A DNA stretch of 5,222 nucleotides from the NCBI GenBank assembly GCA_003501525.1, contig DNPI01000186.1, positions 1-5,222 on the forward strand, in the 5' to 3' direction. Below are positions 1-5,222 of this stretch, in pieces; the first letter of the stretch is position 1; each line of letters begins with the position of its first letter. The position numbers and the translations under genes were made by a program. Origin of the DNA: Planctomycetota bacterium (GTDB lineage Bacteria > Planctomycetota > UBA1135). The notes under the pieces were generated by a model that was not told the origin of the DNA, did no database searches, and saw only the letters and a program-made list of their open reading frames with translations.

Positions 1-486
1 GAGGAACTCCTCCAATCTATGCTCCGCGAGGTTGCGGTAAAGCCCGGGGATTTGCTTCCAGTGCAATCGGGAACCGTCCACGCTGTTTCGCCTGGGGTGG
101 TTTTATGCGAATTCCAGCAAACTAATGATGTCACTTTCCGAATTTATGATTGGGGGGCTTCCGATCTTGACGGGTCACCGCGAGAAACCCATATCGAGGA
201 AGCACTTGCGGCGATAGACCCCAGGTTAAAGCCGACGGTTCGCCCGGATTTCTCGTCTCCACACTTTTCTTTGACAAAAGAAGTTCTTTCGAGCGAGAAG
301 GCACTTTCTCAGCTCCCTCGGGCTCGCGTTGCCGCTGTCCTCGAGGGTGACGGGAGCTTGGCCTGGGAAACAGGCAGCAGAGGGATTGGGAAAGGGTCTG
401 TTTTTGTTTTGCCTGCGGCAATAGGCGAAGTTCGCGTAGAGCCTTTGGGTGATTCCATAATGTTCTTATTGGGGGAGGCTTGTTGA
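1..486 (+). CDS. manA: Mannose-6-phosphate isomerase, class I (C-terminal part, 5' end outside window)
   Basis: Reading is open from base 1 to the TGA at 484-486, giving 161 residues of the C-terminal part. The start lies upstream of the window, so the ATG at 19 is internal. The enzyme is a cytoplasmic zinc-dependent isomerase interconverting mannose 6-phosphate and fructose 6-phosphate, which feeds GDP-mannose and polysaccharide synthesis or mannose catabolism. The visible signature is the cupin strand GTVHAVSPGVVLCEFQQ (visible residues 24-40) followed by TNDVTFRIYDWG. In the small class I family the His of GTVHA (residue 27) is a zinc ligand and the Arg of the FRIYDWG strand (residue 47) is the active-site arginine. 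A family-typical HIEEALAAID helix follows at residues 64-73. The last 80 or so residues are a more variable C-terminal cupin lobe. Only the gene's second half is visible, so the other zinc ligands cannot be checked. The stop abuts the next gene with no gap, suggesting an operon. Confidence 0.93.
   Translation, partial: EELLQSMLREVAVKPGDLLPVQSGTVHAVSPGVVLCEFQQTNDVTFRIYDWGASDLDGSPRETHIEEALAAIDPRLKPTVRPDFSSPHFSLTKEVLSSEKALSQLPRARVAAVLEGDGSLAWETGSRGIGKGSVFVLPAAIGEVRVEPLGDSIMFLLGEAC
474..478 (+). promoter_or_regulatory. Shine-Dalgarno site of the rluB-like gene
   Basis: GGAGG lies inside the last codons of manA, eight bases before the ATG at 487. This is close to ideal spacing and supports that start. 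It is the clearest ribosome binding site in the window, and it implies translation of the second gene while ribosomes finish manA. Confidence 0.75.
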
Positions 487-1296
487 ATGTCACCTGCGAA
501 AAAAAGGCCCCGACGGAATTCTAGGCAGAGCAGTCGTACGTCGGATGCAGCGAGGAGGATTGCTGAAGATCCAGTAAAAGGCATACGGCTGAATCGATTT
601 CTTGCGGAGCAAGGATTGGGCTCTCGACGCTCTTGCGATGCCATGGTCCTCGAGGGATCTGTTGCCGTTGATGGCAAGCCAGTTCTTGAACCTGGTTTCC
701 GAGTAAAGCCCGAGCACAAAGTTTCGGTAGACGGCGAACCCGTGAAAATAGTTGGGCGAATTTACTATATGTTTCACAAGCCCTCGGGGGTTTTGTGCAC
801 CGACAGCCCGAGGGAAAACCGGCCAAGAGTTGCCGATCTGATTCGGCCGTTGATATCTGAAAGAGTTTTTACTGTCGGGCGATTGGACGAGGACACTTCG
901 GGACTTTTGCTCCTCACGAATGACGGCGATTTCTCCGAGTTAATCTCTCATCCCCGGCATGGTATTTGGAAGACTTATGAAGCTTTGGTCTCGGGGGCTG
1001 TTGACGCGGAAGTTATGCGGAAGATGAAAGCGGGCGTTTACCTCGATGGGAAGAAGGTGGTTCCCAAGAAATTGCACGTTGTTCGGAGAACACGTACGAC
1101 TACACGGATTGAAGTAGTACTTGGTGAGGGCGTTAATCGCGAGGTCCGTCGGTTGTTTGCAAGGTTTGGATTTAATGTTAAACGCCTAATTCGCGTGAGG
1201 GTGGGTAATCTGGGGCTTAAGGGGCTCCGTAAAGGTGGCCTGCGACCCTTAACCCTTGAAGAGCGAGACGCCCTCGTTTCTCTTGCAAACAAGTAG
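487..1296 (+). CDS. rluB: 23S rRNA pseudouridine synthase, RluB/RsuA family
   Basis: A 269-residue cytoplasmic RNA-modifying enzyme that isomerises uridine to pseudouridine in ribosomal RNA; the RluB branch acts on helix 89-90 of 23S rRNA near the peptidyl transferase centre. Residues 1-30 form a very basic Ser/Arg/Lys tail, likely RNA-binding. Residues about 33-88 are an S4 domain (IRLNRFLAEQGLGSRR onwards, with VDGKPV and VDGEPV strands). The catalytic domain begins at YMFHKPSGVLCT (94-105). The motif GRLDEDTSGLLLLTNDG (131-147) carries the catalytic aspartate Asp134. The closing family motif EGVNREVRRLFARFG runs 214-228, followed by VKRLIRVRVGNL. Length and domain order are normal for RluB. 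The ATG immediately follows the manA stop and has GGAGG eight bases upstream. RluB is more likely than RsuA (16S) or RluE/RluF because of the basic N-terminal tail and S4 domain, but position specificity cannot be proved from sequence alone. Confidence 0.92.
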   Translation: MSPAKKRPRRNSRQSSRTSDAARRIAEDPVKGIRLNRFLAEQGLGSRRSCDAMVLEGSVAVDGKPVLEPGFRVKPEHKVSVDGEPVKIVGRIYYMFHKPSGVLCTDSPRENRPRVADLIRPLISERVFTVGRLDEDTSGLLLLTNDGDFSELISHPRHGIWKTYEALVSGAVDAEVMRKMKAGVYLDGKKVVPKKLHVVRRTRTTTRIEVVLGEGVNREVRRLFARFGFNVKRLIRVRVGNLGLKGLRKGGLRPLTLEERDALVSLANK

Positions 1297-1298
1297 AA

Positions 1299-2690
1299 GT
1301 GCTTCGATTCGACCATGTAATTCGTGACCCTGTTCATCGGGATATCCCGTTGACCACTGAAGAGCTACGAGTCCTTGACACGGCTGAAATTCAGCGATTG
1401 CGAAGTGTTCGTCAGCTCGGGGCGGCATACATGGTTTACCCTGGCGCCCAGCACACACGGTTTGAGCATTCTGTGGGCTCTGCTCACCTTGCACTCAACA
1501 TGGCTGAAGCGGCTAATGGTGTCCGAGATACTCATGGCGCTTCTTTCGGGGGCTACGATGAGCAAGAAATACGAGTTATACGCATTGCGGCATTAATTCA
1601 CGATTGCACACATCTCCCTTTTGGCCACAATATTGAAGACCAAGTTGGGCTTTTGCCGCGGCACGATATTCCCGAACGGTTTGCCGGAGTCGTAAATAAG
1701 GGAACCGAGCTCGGCCGAGTTCTGAGCGACCTCGGCGTACGCGAAGAAGTCCTTGCAATTTTGTCCCCACAGGCTGCTCCGGGGGGGCCGCCGCCGGCTC
1801 ATTGGACGGCGCTTATTTCGGGGACGATTGATGCCGATATGTTGGACTACTTGGCGAGGGATGCCCATTTCACGGGGCTGCGACTTAATTACGACCCAAG
1901 AATCTTGCGGATGTTTCGCGTAGACCGCCGCTCACAGCAACTGTTCGCGGATTTAGGGAGTCGTGGCTACCTGAAAGAATCCGTTTTAAGTGAAATAATT
2001 CGCTGCCTGGAGGCGCGCTATTACTTTAGCGAACGGGTTTACAACCACCATGCAAAAATTGCCGCGGAGCTTTTAGTTGCCAAAGCCTTGGAATCGGCGC
2101 TTGAAGAGGGGGCCCTCGATCTTGCGACAATTCAGCGTTCGACGGATGCGGGTCTTTTGGACACGCTGGAGAACATTTCTCTGCGGGACGCTGAGCGTCG
2201 AGCCAATCTTGCCACCTGTTTATCTTCTCTGAGGAGTCGCAGGCTTCCCAAGCGAGCCGCTGTTTTCCCTGTCTATGCCAACGAAGATATTCAGCATCAA
2301 CTGATTGAGAAATATTATGGAGGAAACCGTTCCTCGGAGAGAGGCGAAGCAGAGTCAAAGCTCAGCGAGGCAGCTTCCCGGGCGATAGGTCGCCCTGTCC
2401 CTGTTTTTGTTTACTGCCCGGCCCCAACGATGCAAGTCAAGCAAGCAAAGATGTTGGTCCAGTGGCCTGGAGAGACAGATCTCTATCCGCTTAGTCACTT
2501 TTCTGAGAGAACTCCTCGGCTCGCAGATCTCGAAGAGAGTTATATGCGGATGTGGAAGTTTTTCGTATTTGCGCTAACGGATTCAGAGGAGGCGCTGGAA
2601 GCTGTCCGTGAAGCTTGTTTGGATGTATTTCCCGGCGCGGTGAATTTGCTGCAATCAGGGGCAGAAGATTCAGCAAATCGGCCAGGTTAA
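1299..2690 (+). CDS. HD-superfamily nucleotide phosphohydrolase (SAMHD1/dGTPase/YwfO-like)
   Basis: A 463-residue soluble metal-dependent phosphohydrolase. Relatives such as SAMHD1, bacterial dGTPases and YwfO remove triphosphate from nucleotides, usually dNTPs. The N-terminus has the family opening DPVHRDIPLT (10-19), then EIQRLRSVRQLGAAYMVYPGAQHTRFEHSVG in two adjoining blocks (30-60). The metal-binding set is visible: His57 (RFEHSVG), His101-Asp102 (ALIHDCTHLPFGH, 98-110) and an aspartate in IDADMLDYLARDAHFTG (177-193). The segment VYNHHAKIAAE (248-258) matches the C-terminal part of the family core. A proline/glycine loop occurs at 160-167, and the last 130 or so residues are less recognisable. 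The start is GTG, two bases after the rluB stop, with no clear Shine-Dalgarno. The DPVH motif requires the start to be at or very near here, since the frame is closed just upstream. Substrate (dNTP versus another nucleotide) is not determinable. The context is housekeeping, so a phage-defence role is not suggested. Confidence 0.88.
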   Translation: MLRFDHVIRDPVHRDIPLTTEELRVLDTAEIQRLRSVRQLGAAYMVYPGAQHTRFEHSVGSAHLALNMAEAANGVRDTHGASFGGYDEQEIRVIRIAALIHDCTHLPFGHNIEDQVGLLPRHDIPERFAGVVNKGTELGRVLSDLGVREEVLAILSPQAAPGGPPPAHWTALISGTIDADMLDYLARDAHFTGLRLNYDPRILRMFRVDRRSQQLFADLGSRGYLKESVLSEIIRCLEARYYFSERVYNHHAKIAAELLVAKALESALEEGALDLATIQRSTDAGLLDTLENISLRDAERRANLATCLSSLRSRRLPKRAAVFPVYANEDIQHQLIEKYYGGNRSSERGEAESKLSEAASRAIGRPVPVFVYCPAPTMQVKQAKMLVQWPGETDLYPLSHFSERTPRLADLEESYMRMWKFFVFALTDSEEALEAVREACLDVFPGAVNLLQSGAEDSANRPG

Positions 2691-2722
2691 AAGCGGAAAC
2701 CAATTCTCGCCGCTCGTCTATC

Positions 2723-2779
2723 ATGGAGAATCCCCCGGTCCGGCTGAAACCCTGGCTGGGTGCTTGCTTAACCCCCTAA
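2723..2779 (+). CDS. Possible 18-residue leader ORF, or displaced N-terminus of the exported protein
   Basis: ATG at 2723 opens MENPPVRLKPWLGACLTP and stops with TAA at 2777-2779, one base before the ATG of the next gene. There is no clear Shine-Dalgarno before it. Removing one C from the C5 run at 2772-2776 would join this peptide in frame to the following protein through Lys-Met. That would supply basic residues (Arg7, Lys9, Lys) ahead of the hydrophobic stretch, as signal peptides normally have. It may be a translated coupling leader, the true N-terminus in a related strain, or simply chance. I cannot decide between these from one sequence. Confidence 0.3.
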   Translation: MENPPVRLKPWLGACLTP

Positions 2780-2780
2780 A

Positions 2781-3620
2781 ATGCCGCCAATCCTCGCTTT
2801 TCTCCTTGCTGGAGCCCTCGGAGGGTCTAGTTTTGCGAATGATTCGGAGACGCTTCCTTTGCAGGGCGGCGAGATTGTTTTTTTCTTGGGAATTACAGGA
2901 GATTTTACAGATGGGAAAGAGCGGGATGTCGAATCGGCCCTTTCTTCGACATTTGATCTTGATCTCTTAGGCGGGCCTGTGCGTTCTCTGACTTCTCGGG
3001 AGAGGCTGGTTTGGGCTGTGCAGTGCTCAAGTGACGAGGATCCAGGGAAGATGATTCGTAGGCTCGTACGGCCCTTAAAGAAAAACGGCTATAAACCGTC
3101 GCGGGTGAAAGCAACGGTTCTAACGCCAACGGGGCGCGCTCTTTCTGCCAGCCTGCGGACGGCTGCCCGCAAAGTTGAGAGAGACAACCCCAAAGTTTGG
3201 GGGACCTTCCTTTCCTCTAAACACAACGTGCTTTGGGTTTTCCATGACCCAAAATTGACAGGAAAAAAGGTCCTTGAGGGCATCAGAGAGGGAAAGGTAA
3301 AAGTTTCTTTTCACCACCAGGAGTTGGAGGTTAAGCCTTTATCGCAACCCGCCCCAGGTGGTTCCGAAGGAGGAGCTTTAAGTCAGATAGAAAAACGGGC
3401 CAAGACAGAGCTTGATTTAGTTGGCGCCCAAATGCGCGAGGGTGTTTTGATTTTGGATGTTTATTTGCGGGACCTTAATCACCTCCTTTCTCTAAAGAAG
3501 GGGAAGAAAGTTTTACTTTGCCCCGATGTTGTCCCCGGTGTTTATGGAGATGATGTCGACACGAGCAATGCATCCTGGGAGCTTACTTTCGATGTCGGCG
3601 GGTACCCTTTTCAGGGCTAA
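2781..3620 (+). CDS. Predicted exported protein of unknown family
   Basis: A 279-residue protein that I do not recognise. Residues 3-18 are hydrophobic (PILAFLLAGALGGSSF), followed by a plausible signal peptidase I site at SFA-ND (after residue 19). The mature part would lie outside the cytoplasmic membrane. No lipobox Cys is evident. The signal N-region has no Arg or Lys, which is unusual. Two stretches alternate strand-helix-strand: about 74-114 (RLVWAVQ ... DPGKMIRRLVRPLKKNG ... VKATVLT) and about 148-178 (NVLWVFHD ... GKKVLEGIREG ... KVKVSF). A Gly/Ser/Pro-rich linker (188-199) follows, then a C-terminal domain (202-279) with LILDVYLRDL and KVLLCPDVVPG. No catalytic motif stands out. The ATG is the first possible start because TAA closes the frame at 2769-2771. 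No Shine-Dalgarno precedes it. It is separated from the HD gene by 90 bases, so it may have its own promoter. Confidence 0.75.
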   Translation: MPPILAFLLAGALGGSSFANDSETLPLQGGEIVFFLGITGDFTDGKERDVESALSSTFDLDLLGGPVRSLTSRERLVWAVQCSSDEDPGKMIRRLVRPLKKNGYKPSRVKATVLTPTGRALSASLRTAARKVERDNPKVWGTFLSSKHNVLWVFHDPKLTGKKVLEGIREGKVKVSFHHQELEVKPLSQPAPGGSEGGALSQIEKRAKTELDLVGAQMREGVLILDVYLRDLNHLLSLKKGKKVLLCPDVVPGVYGDDVDTSNASWELTFDVGGYPFQG

Positions 3621-3651
3621 TTTTTGCTTACTTGAAGGGCGCGTACTTGCT

Positions 3652-3683
3652 TTGAGGCGAGCATAAACAAGAATATTTATAAG
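3652..3683 (+). promoter_or_regulatory. Weak candidate promoter before the kinase-like gene
   Basis: The intergenic stretch 3621-3709 becomes AT-rich just before the kinase-like gene. TTGAGG at 3652-3657 resembles a sigma-70 -35 box. It is followed by TATTTA at 3674-3679 (16-base spacer) overlapping TATAAG at 3678-3683 (a better -10 match but a 20-base spacer). No convincing Rho-independent terminator separates the preceding gene. This is a suggestion from base composition and partial consensus matches only. Confidence 0.25.
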
Positions 3684-3709
3684 ACCTTATTGAGAGGTTA
3701 GAGCGTCTA

Positions 3710-3823
3710 ATGGGGGACGATGAGATTTGCCTTTGCAGGACTTTGGGAGCCCCACCTTTCCCCTTTTGGTGGTCTTGCCGCGGGAGATCAGGCTCAGCAC
3801 GAAAGATTCCTTTATGGATGTAA
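3710..3823 (+). CDS. Short overlapping ORF, possible original N-terminus of the kinase-like protein
   Basis: ATG at 3710 opens a 37-codon frame (MGDDEICLCRTLGAPPFPF and onward) that overlaps the kinase-like gene's start in another frame and stops at TAA 3821-3823. GAGAGG lies at 3692-3697, twelve bases upstream. Its first 19 residues look more like a bacterial kinase leader (acidic start, then a Cys-x-Cys and Gly-Ala-Pro-Pro segment) than the main frame's start. If one base of the T4 run at 3764-3767 (or the preceding C4) were removed, it would read on as FPFGGLAAGDQ into the kinase frame. As an independent gene it is unlikely. It is recorded as a possible displaced or slippage-joined N-terminus. 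Confidence 0.25.
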   Translation: MGDDEICLCRTLGAPPFPFWWSCRGRSGSARKIPLWM

Positions 3824-4709
3824 TCTTCAGCCAGGTAGCCGGCTCGGAGGATGTGTTCTCCACCGTGTACTAGAAGAAGGGGTCCTTGGTGTCGTTTGGT
3901 TGGCGGAACAAAGGCACCCACAGCGCAAAGTTGCTATTAAAGTCCTTCGCCGGAACCGAGTTGATTCATCTTCGCTTGACCAGTTTCAGCTAGAGGCTTC
4001 TCGCCTCGCATCCTTAGACCATCCAGCGCTGGTTCAGGTATATGATTTGGGCAGCGAAGGGCATGTGCACTATTTGATTCGAGAATATGTAGAGGGGGGG
4101 CGATTGGACAGAATTATTGCTGACGGCGGGCATATTCCTGGTCCCATGCCTTATTGGGCCAAAATTACGCGCCTTGTGGGTGGCCTGTCGGATGGGCTCA
4201 GTGCTGCGCATGAGCGGGGAGTGCTCCACCGGGCACTTTGGAGTGGAAATGTTGTTGTTGATGGGCAGGGAATGGGCCGCCTCATTGATTTTTGTATGAG
4301 CAAAGATTCTGGATCACTTGAAATCCCATCTGTGCGCCGATTCTTGCCCGCTGAACGACTGGCAGGTCTTCCGGCGGACGAAAAGACCGATGTTTATGGT
4401 TTAGGGATGATCCTGTTGCACGCGCTTTCGCGCAGTTTGCCTCCTGTCGATGCTGCTTTGCACCTTAATCGCAGAGCTACCCGCAGACTTTTGCGGCAAG
4501 GCCGGGAATACCTCCCCCACGGGCTTGAAGCGGTATGCCTTGATGCTGTCGCAAAGGATCCGGATAGAAGAATTCCCAATGCACGAGAGTTTTCCCGCCG
4601 GTTGTCACGAGTCCTTTCGGGCTCTTTGGAATCTTGTCGTTTTCGCACCCTGCGGTGCGCGGGGTGCTGGGCGGGTAAAGTATTCGGGATTGGCCGCAAA
4701 GGGTGCTGA
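3720..4709 (+). CDS. Hanks-type serine/threonine protein kinase fold, probable pseudokinase
   Basis: A 329-residue cytoplasmic-looking protein with a complete kinase fold order. The nucleotide loop is LEEGVLGVV (51-59), where the usual first Gly is Glu52. VAIK has Lys74, the helix-C glutamate is Glu92, and a DHPALVQVYDLG strand follows at 100-111. The catalytic loop HRALWSGN (170-177) has Ala172 in place of the catalytic-base Asp and Trp174 in place of the usual Lys, but keeps Asn177. The metal motif is DFC (190-192) instead of DFG. PAERL (210-214) stands for APE, DVYGLGMIL (224-232) is the helix-F Asp region, and the C-lobe ends near DPDRRIPNAREFSRRLSRVL (280-299). ATP/Mg contacts are kept but the base is lost, so it probably binds nucleotide or scaffolds with little phosphotransfer. 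There is no membrane segment or sensor domain. The 30-residue tail has four Cys and may be out of frame. The ATG at 3720 has GGGGG only three bases before it, and TAA at 3708-3710 closes the frame upstream. Confidence 0.8.
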   Translation: MRFAFAGLWEPHLSPFGGLAAGDQAQHERFLYGCNLQPGSRLGGCVLHRVLEEGVLGVVWLAEQRHPQRKVAIKVLRRNRVDSSSLDQFQLEASRLASLDHPALVQVYDLGSEGHVHYLIREYVEGGRLDRIIADGGHIPGPMPYWAKITRLVGGLSDGLSAAHERGVLHRALWSGNVVVDGQGMGRLIDFCMSKDSGSLEIPSVRRFLPAERLAGLPADEKTDVYGLGMILLHALSRSLPPVDAALHLNRRATRRLLRQGREYLPHGLEAVCLDAVAKDPDRRIPNAREFSRRLSRVLSGSLESCRFRTLRCAGCWAGKVFGIGRKGC

Positions 4710-4758
4710 AGAAAAAAGGAAGGGGCAACAGGCTCCGGAGCGTCCAAAATAGACCGCT

Positions 4759-5222
4759 ATGCCGCAAGCAGGCCTACTCTCCGCTTTATTCCACTTTTTA
4801 GGAAGCCGACGATTCTTTTGGATCCTCGCTTCTTTGGTTGGGTCTATTCTTGTCTTCTATTTTTTATTCGCGTCGTTCTTTTTTAATCCTTTTGAAGACC
4901 CGCTTGAAGACACTGCAGCTGTTGTCCCTAGAGAGGTTGATTATTTCTTTCGCGTACAAGATGTCAGTGGTCGCTTTGAATCGTTTCCTATGCCAATCGT
5001 GTGGAGCGATTTTCAAAAAACGTCTATACATTCCAAATTATCGGAGGGGGGCGAATTAGATCGACTGGGAGCAAAAACAGGCATATCAGAGTTATTCGAA
5101 AGTATTCAGGGGGTAGTTAATTCGTTACCCCCTGGCCTCGACGCGCAGGAGGACCTTTTCCGAGAAGTCGCGATTGCCGGGCGCGGAGTTCCTGGGTCGG
5201 GCAGGGCTTTTGATGGAATGGT
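4759..5222 (+). CDS. Single-pass membrane protein of unknown function (N-terminal 154 residues, 3' end outside window)
   Basis: ATG at 4759 opens a frame that has no stop before the window edge. An in-frame TAG at 4750-4752 closes it upstream, so this is the first start. It begins MPQAGLLSALFHFLGSRR, then a strong membrane segment of aromatic and aliphatic residues (about 19-42, FFWILASLVGSILVFYFLF...). The Arg-Arg before it predicts an N-in, C-out orientation with the rest periplasmic. Residues 43-60 are acidic (NPFEDPLEDTAAVVPRE). The outer part contains VDYFFRVQDVSGRFESFP (65-82) and DLFREVAIAGRGVPG (132-146). The latter faintly recalls planctomycete/verrucomicrobial proteins with a REVAxAG segment, but I cannot name a family. 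It starts 49 bases after the kinase-like gene's stop, on the same strand, so co-transcription is likely. GGAG at 4737-4740 is 18 bases upstream, too far to be a good ribosome site. Confidence 0.75.
   Translation, partial: MPQAGLLSALFHFLGSRRFFWILASLVGSILVFYFLFASFFFNPFEDPLEDTAAVVPREVDYFFRVQDVSGRFESFPMPIVWSDFQKTSIHSKLSEGGELDRLGAKTGISELFESIQGVVNSLPPGLDAQEDLFREVAIAGRGVPGSGRAFDGM

Noticed and set aside
131..493. Minus-strand open frame across manA
   Set aside because: It lies opposite a clear manA coding region, and its translation (Pro/Arg/Gln-rich) has no family resemblance.
2026..2358. Minus-strand open frame inside the HD gene
   Set aside because: It is a shadow of a well-supported gene, with no ribosome site or recognisable domain.
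1299..2690. HD phosphohydrolase as an anti-phage dNTP-depletion gene
   Set aside because: The neighbours are manA and rluB in a tight housekeeping operon, and no defence partner is visible.
2719..2724. TATCAT as a -10 box in the 2691-2780 gap
   Set aside because: No acceptable -35 element lies 15-19 bases upstream.
2756..2776. GGGT...ACCC hairpin before the exported protein
   Set aside because: The stem is four base pairs with a nine-base loop, too weak to call a terminator or regulatory hairpin.
3621..3660. Possible terminator after the exported protein gene
   Set aside because: Only a four-base stem (TGCT/AGCA) can be drawn, with no following T run.
4838..5059. Plus-strand 73-residue frame
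   Set aside because: It overlaps the membrane protein in another frame. The membrane protein has the better start, an N-terminal membrane segment and an open frame to the window edge.

Overview
The window is compact protein-coding bacterial DNA of moderate GC content, with every supported gene on the + strand. I see no RNA gene, insertion sequence, CRISPR array or phage module. The organism is uncertain. A small class I mannose-6-phosphate isomerase, an RluB-type pseudouridine synthase and a Hanks-type kinase-like protein with a cysteine-bearing leader would fit a Planctomycetota/Verrucomicrobiota-type bacterium, perhaps Opitutae-like. That placement is an impression from protein style and was not measured.

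Left part (1-2690): three tightly packed housekeeping genes that look like one operon. They are the C-terminal half of manA, an rluB-like 23S rRNA pseudouridine synthase starting directly after the manA stop, and an HD-superfamily nucleotide phosphohydrolase (SAMHD1/dGTPase/YwfO-like) starting with GTG two bases after the rluB stop. All three are intact in their conserved parts. They do not form an obvious pathway, and the spacing suggests co-transcription and translational coupling.

Right part (2691-5222): less conserved genes. They are an exported protein of unknown family (2781-3620), a protein-kinase-fold protein (3720-4709) whose catalytic-loop HRD is HRA and whose DFG is DFC, and the N-terminal 154 residues of a single-pass membrane protein (4759 to the window edge).

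The best lead is the probable pseudokinase. It has lost the catalytic base and several other catalytic-loop residues but keeps the ATP/Mg-contact residues, and it sits six codons' distance or so upstream of a membrane protein that could be its partner. A second lead is that the exported protein and the pseudokinase both have short, sensible-looking reading frames abutting or overlapping their termini in another frame. Each would join the main frame if one base were removed from a short homopolymer (C5 at 2772-2776, T4 at 3764-3767, T4 at 4640-4643). This could reflect sequence error, real frameshift mutation, slippage or chance. I found no convincing evidence of a wholly new multi-gene system.
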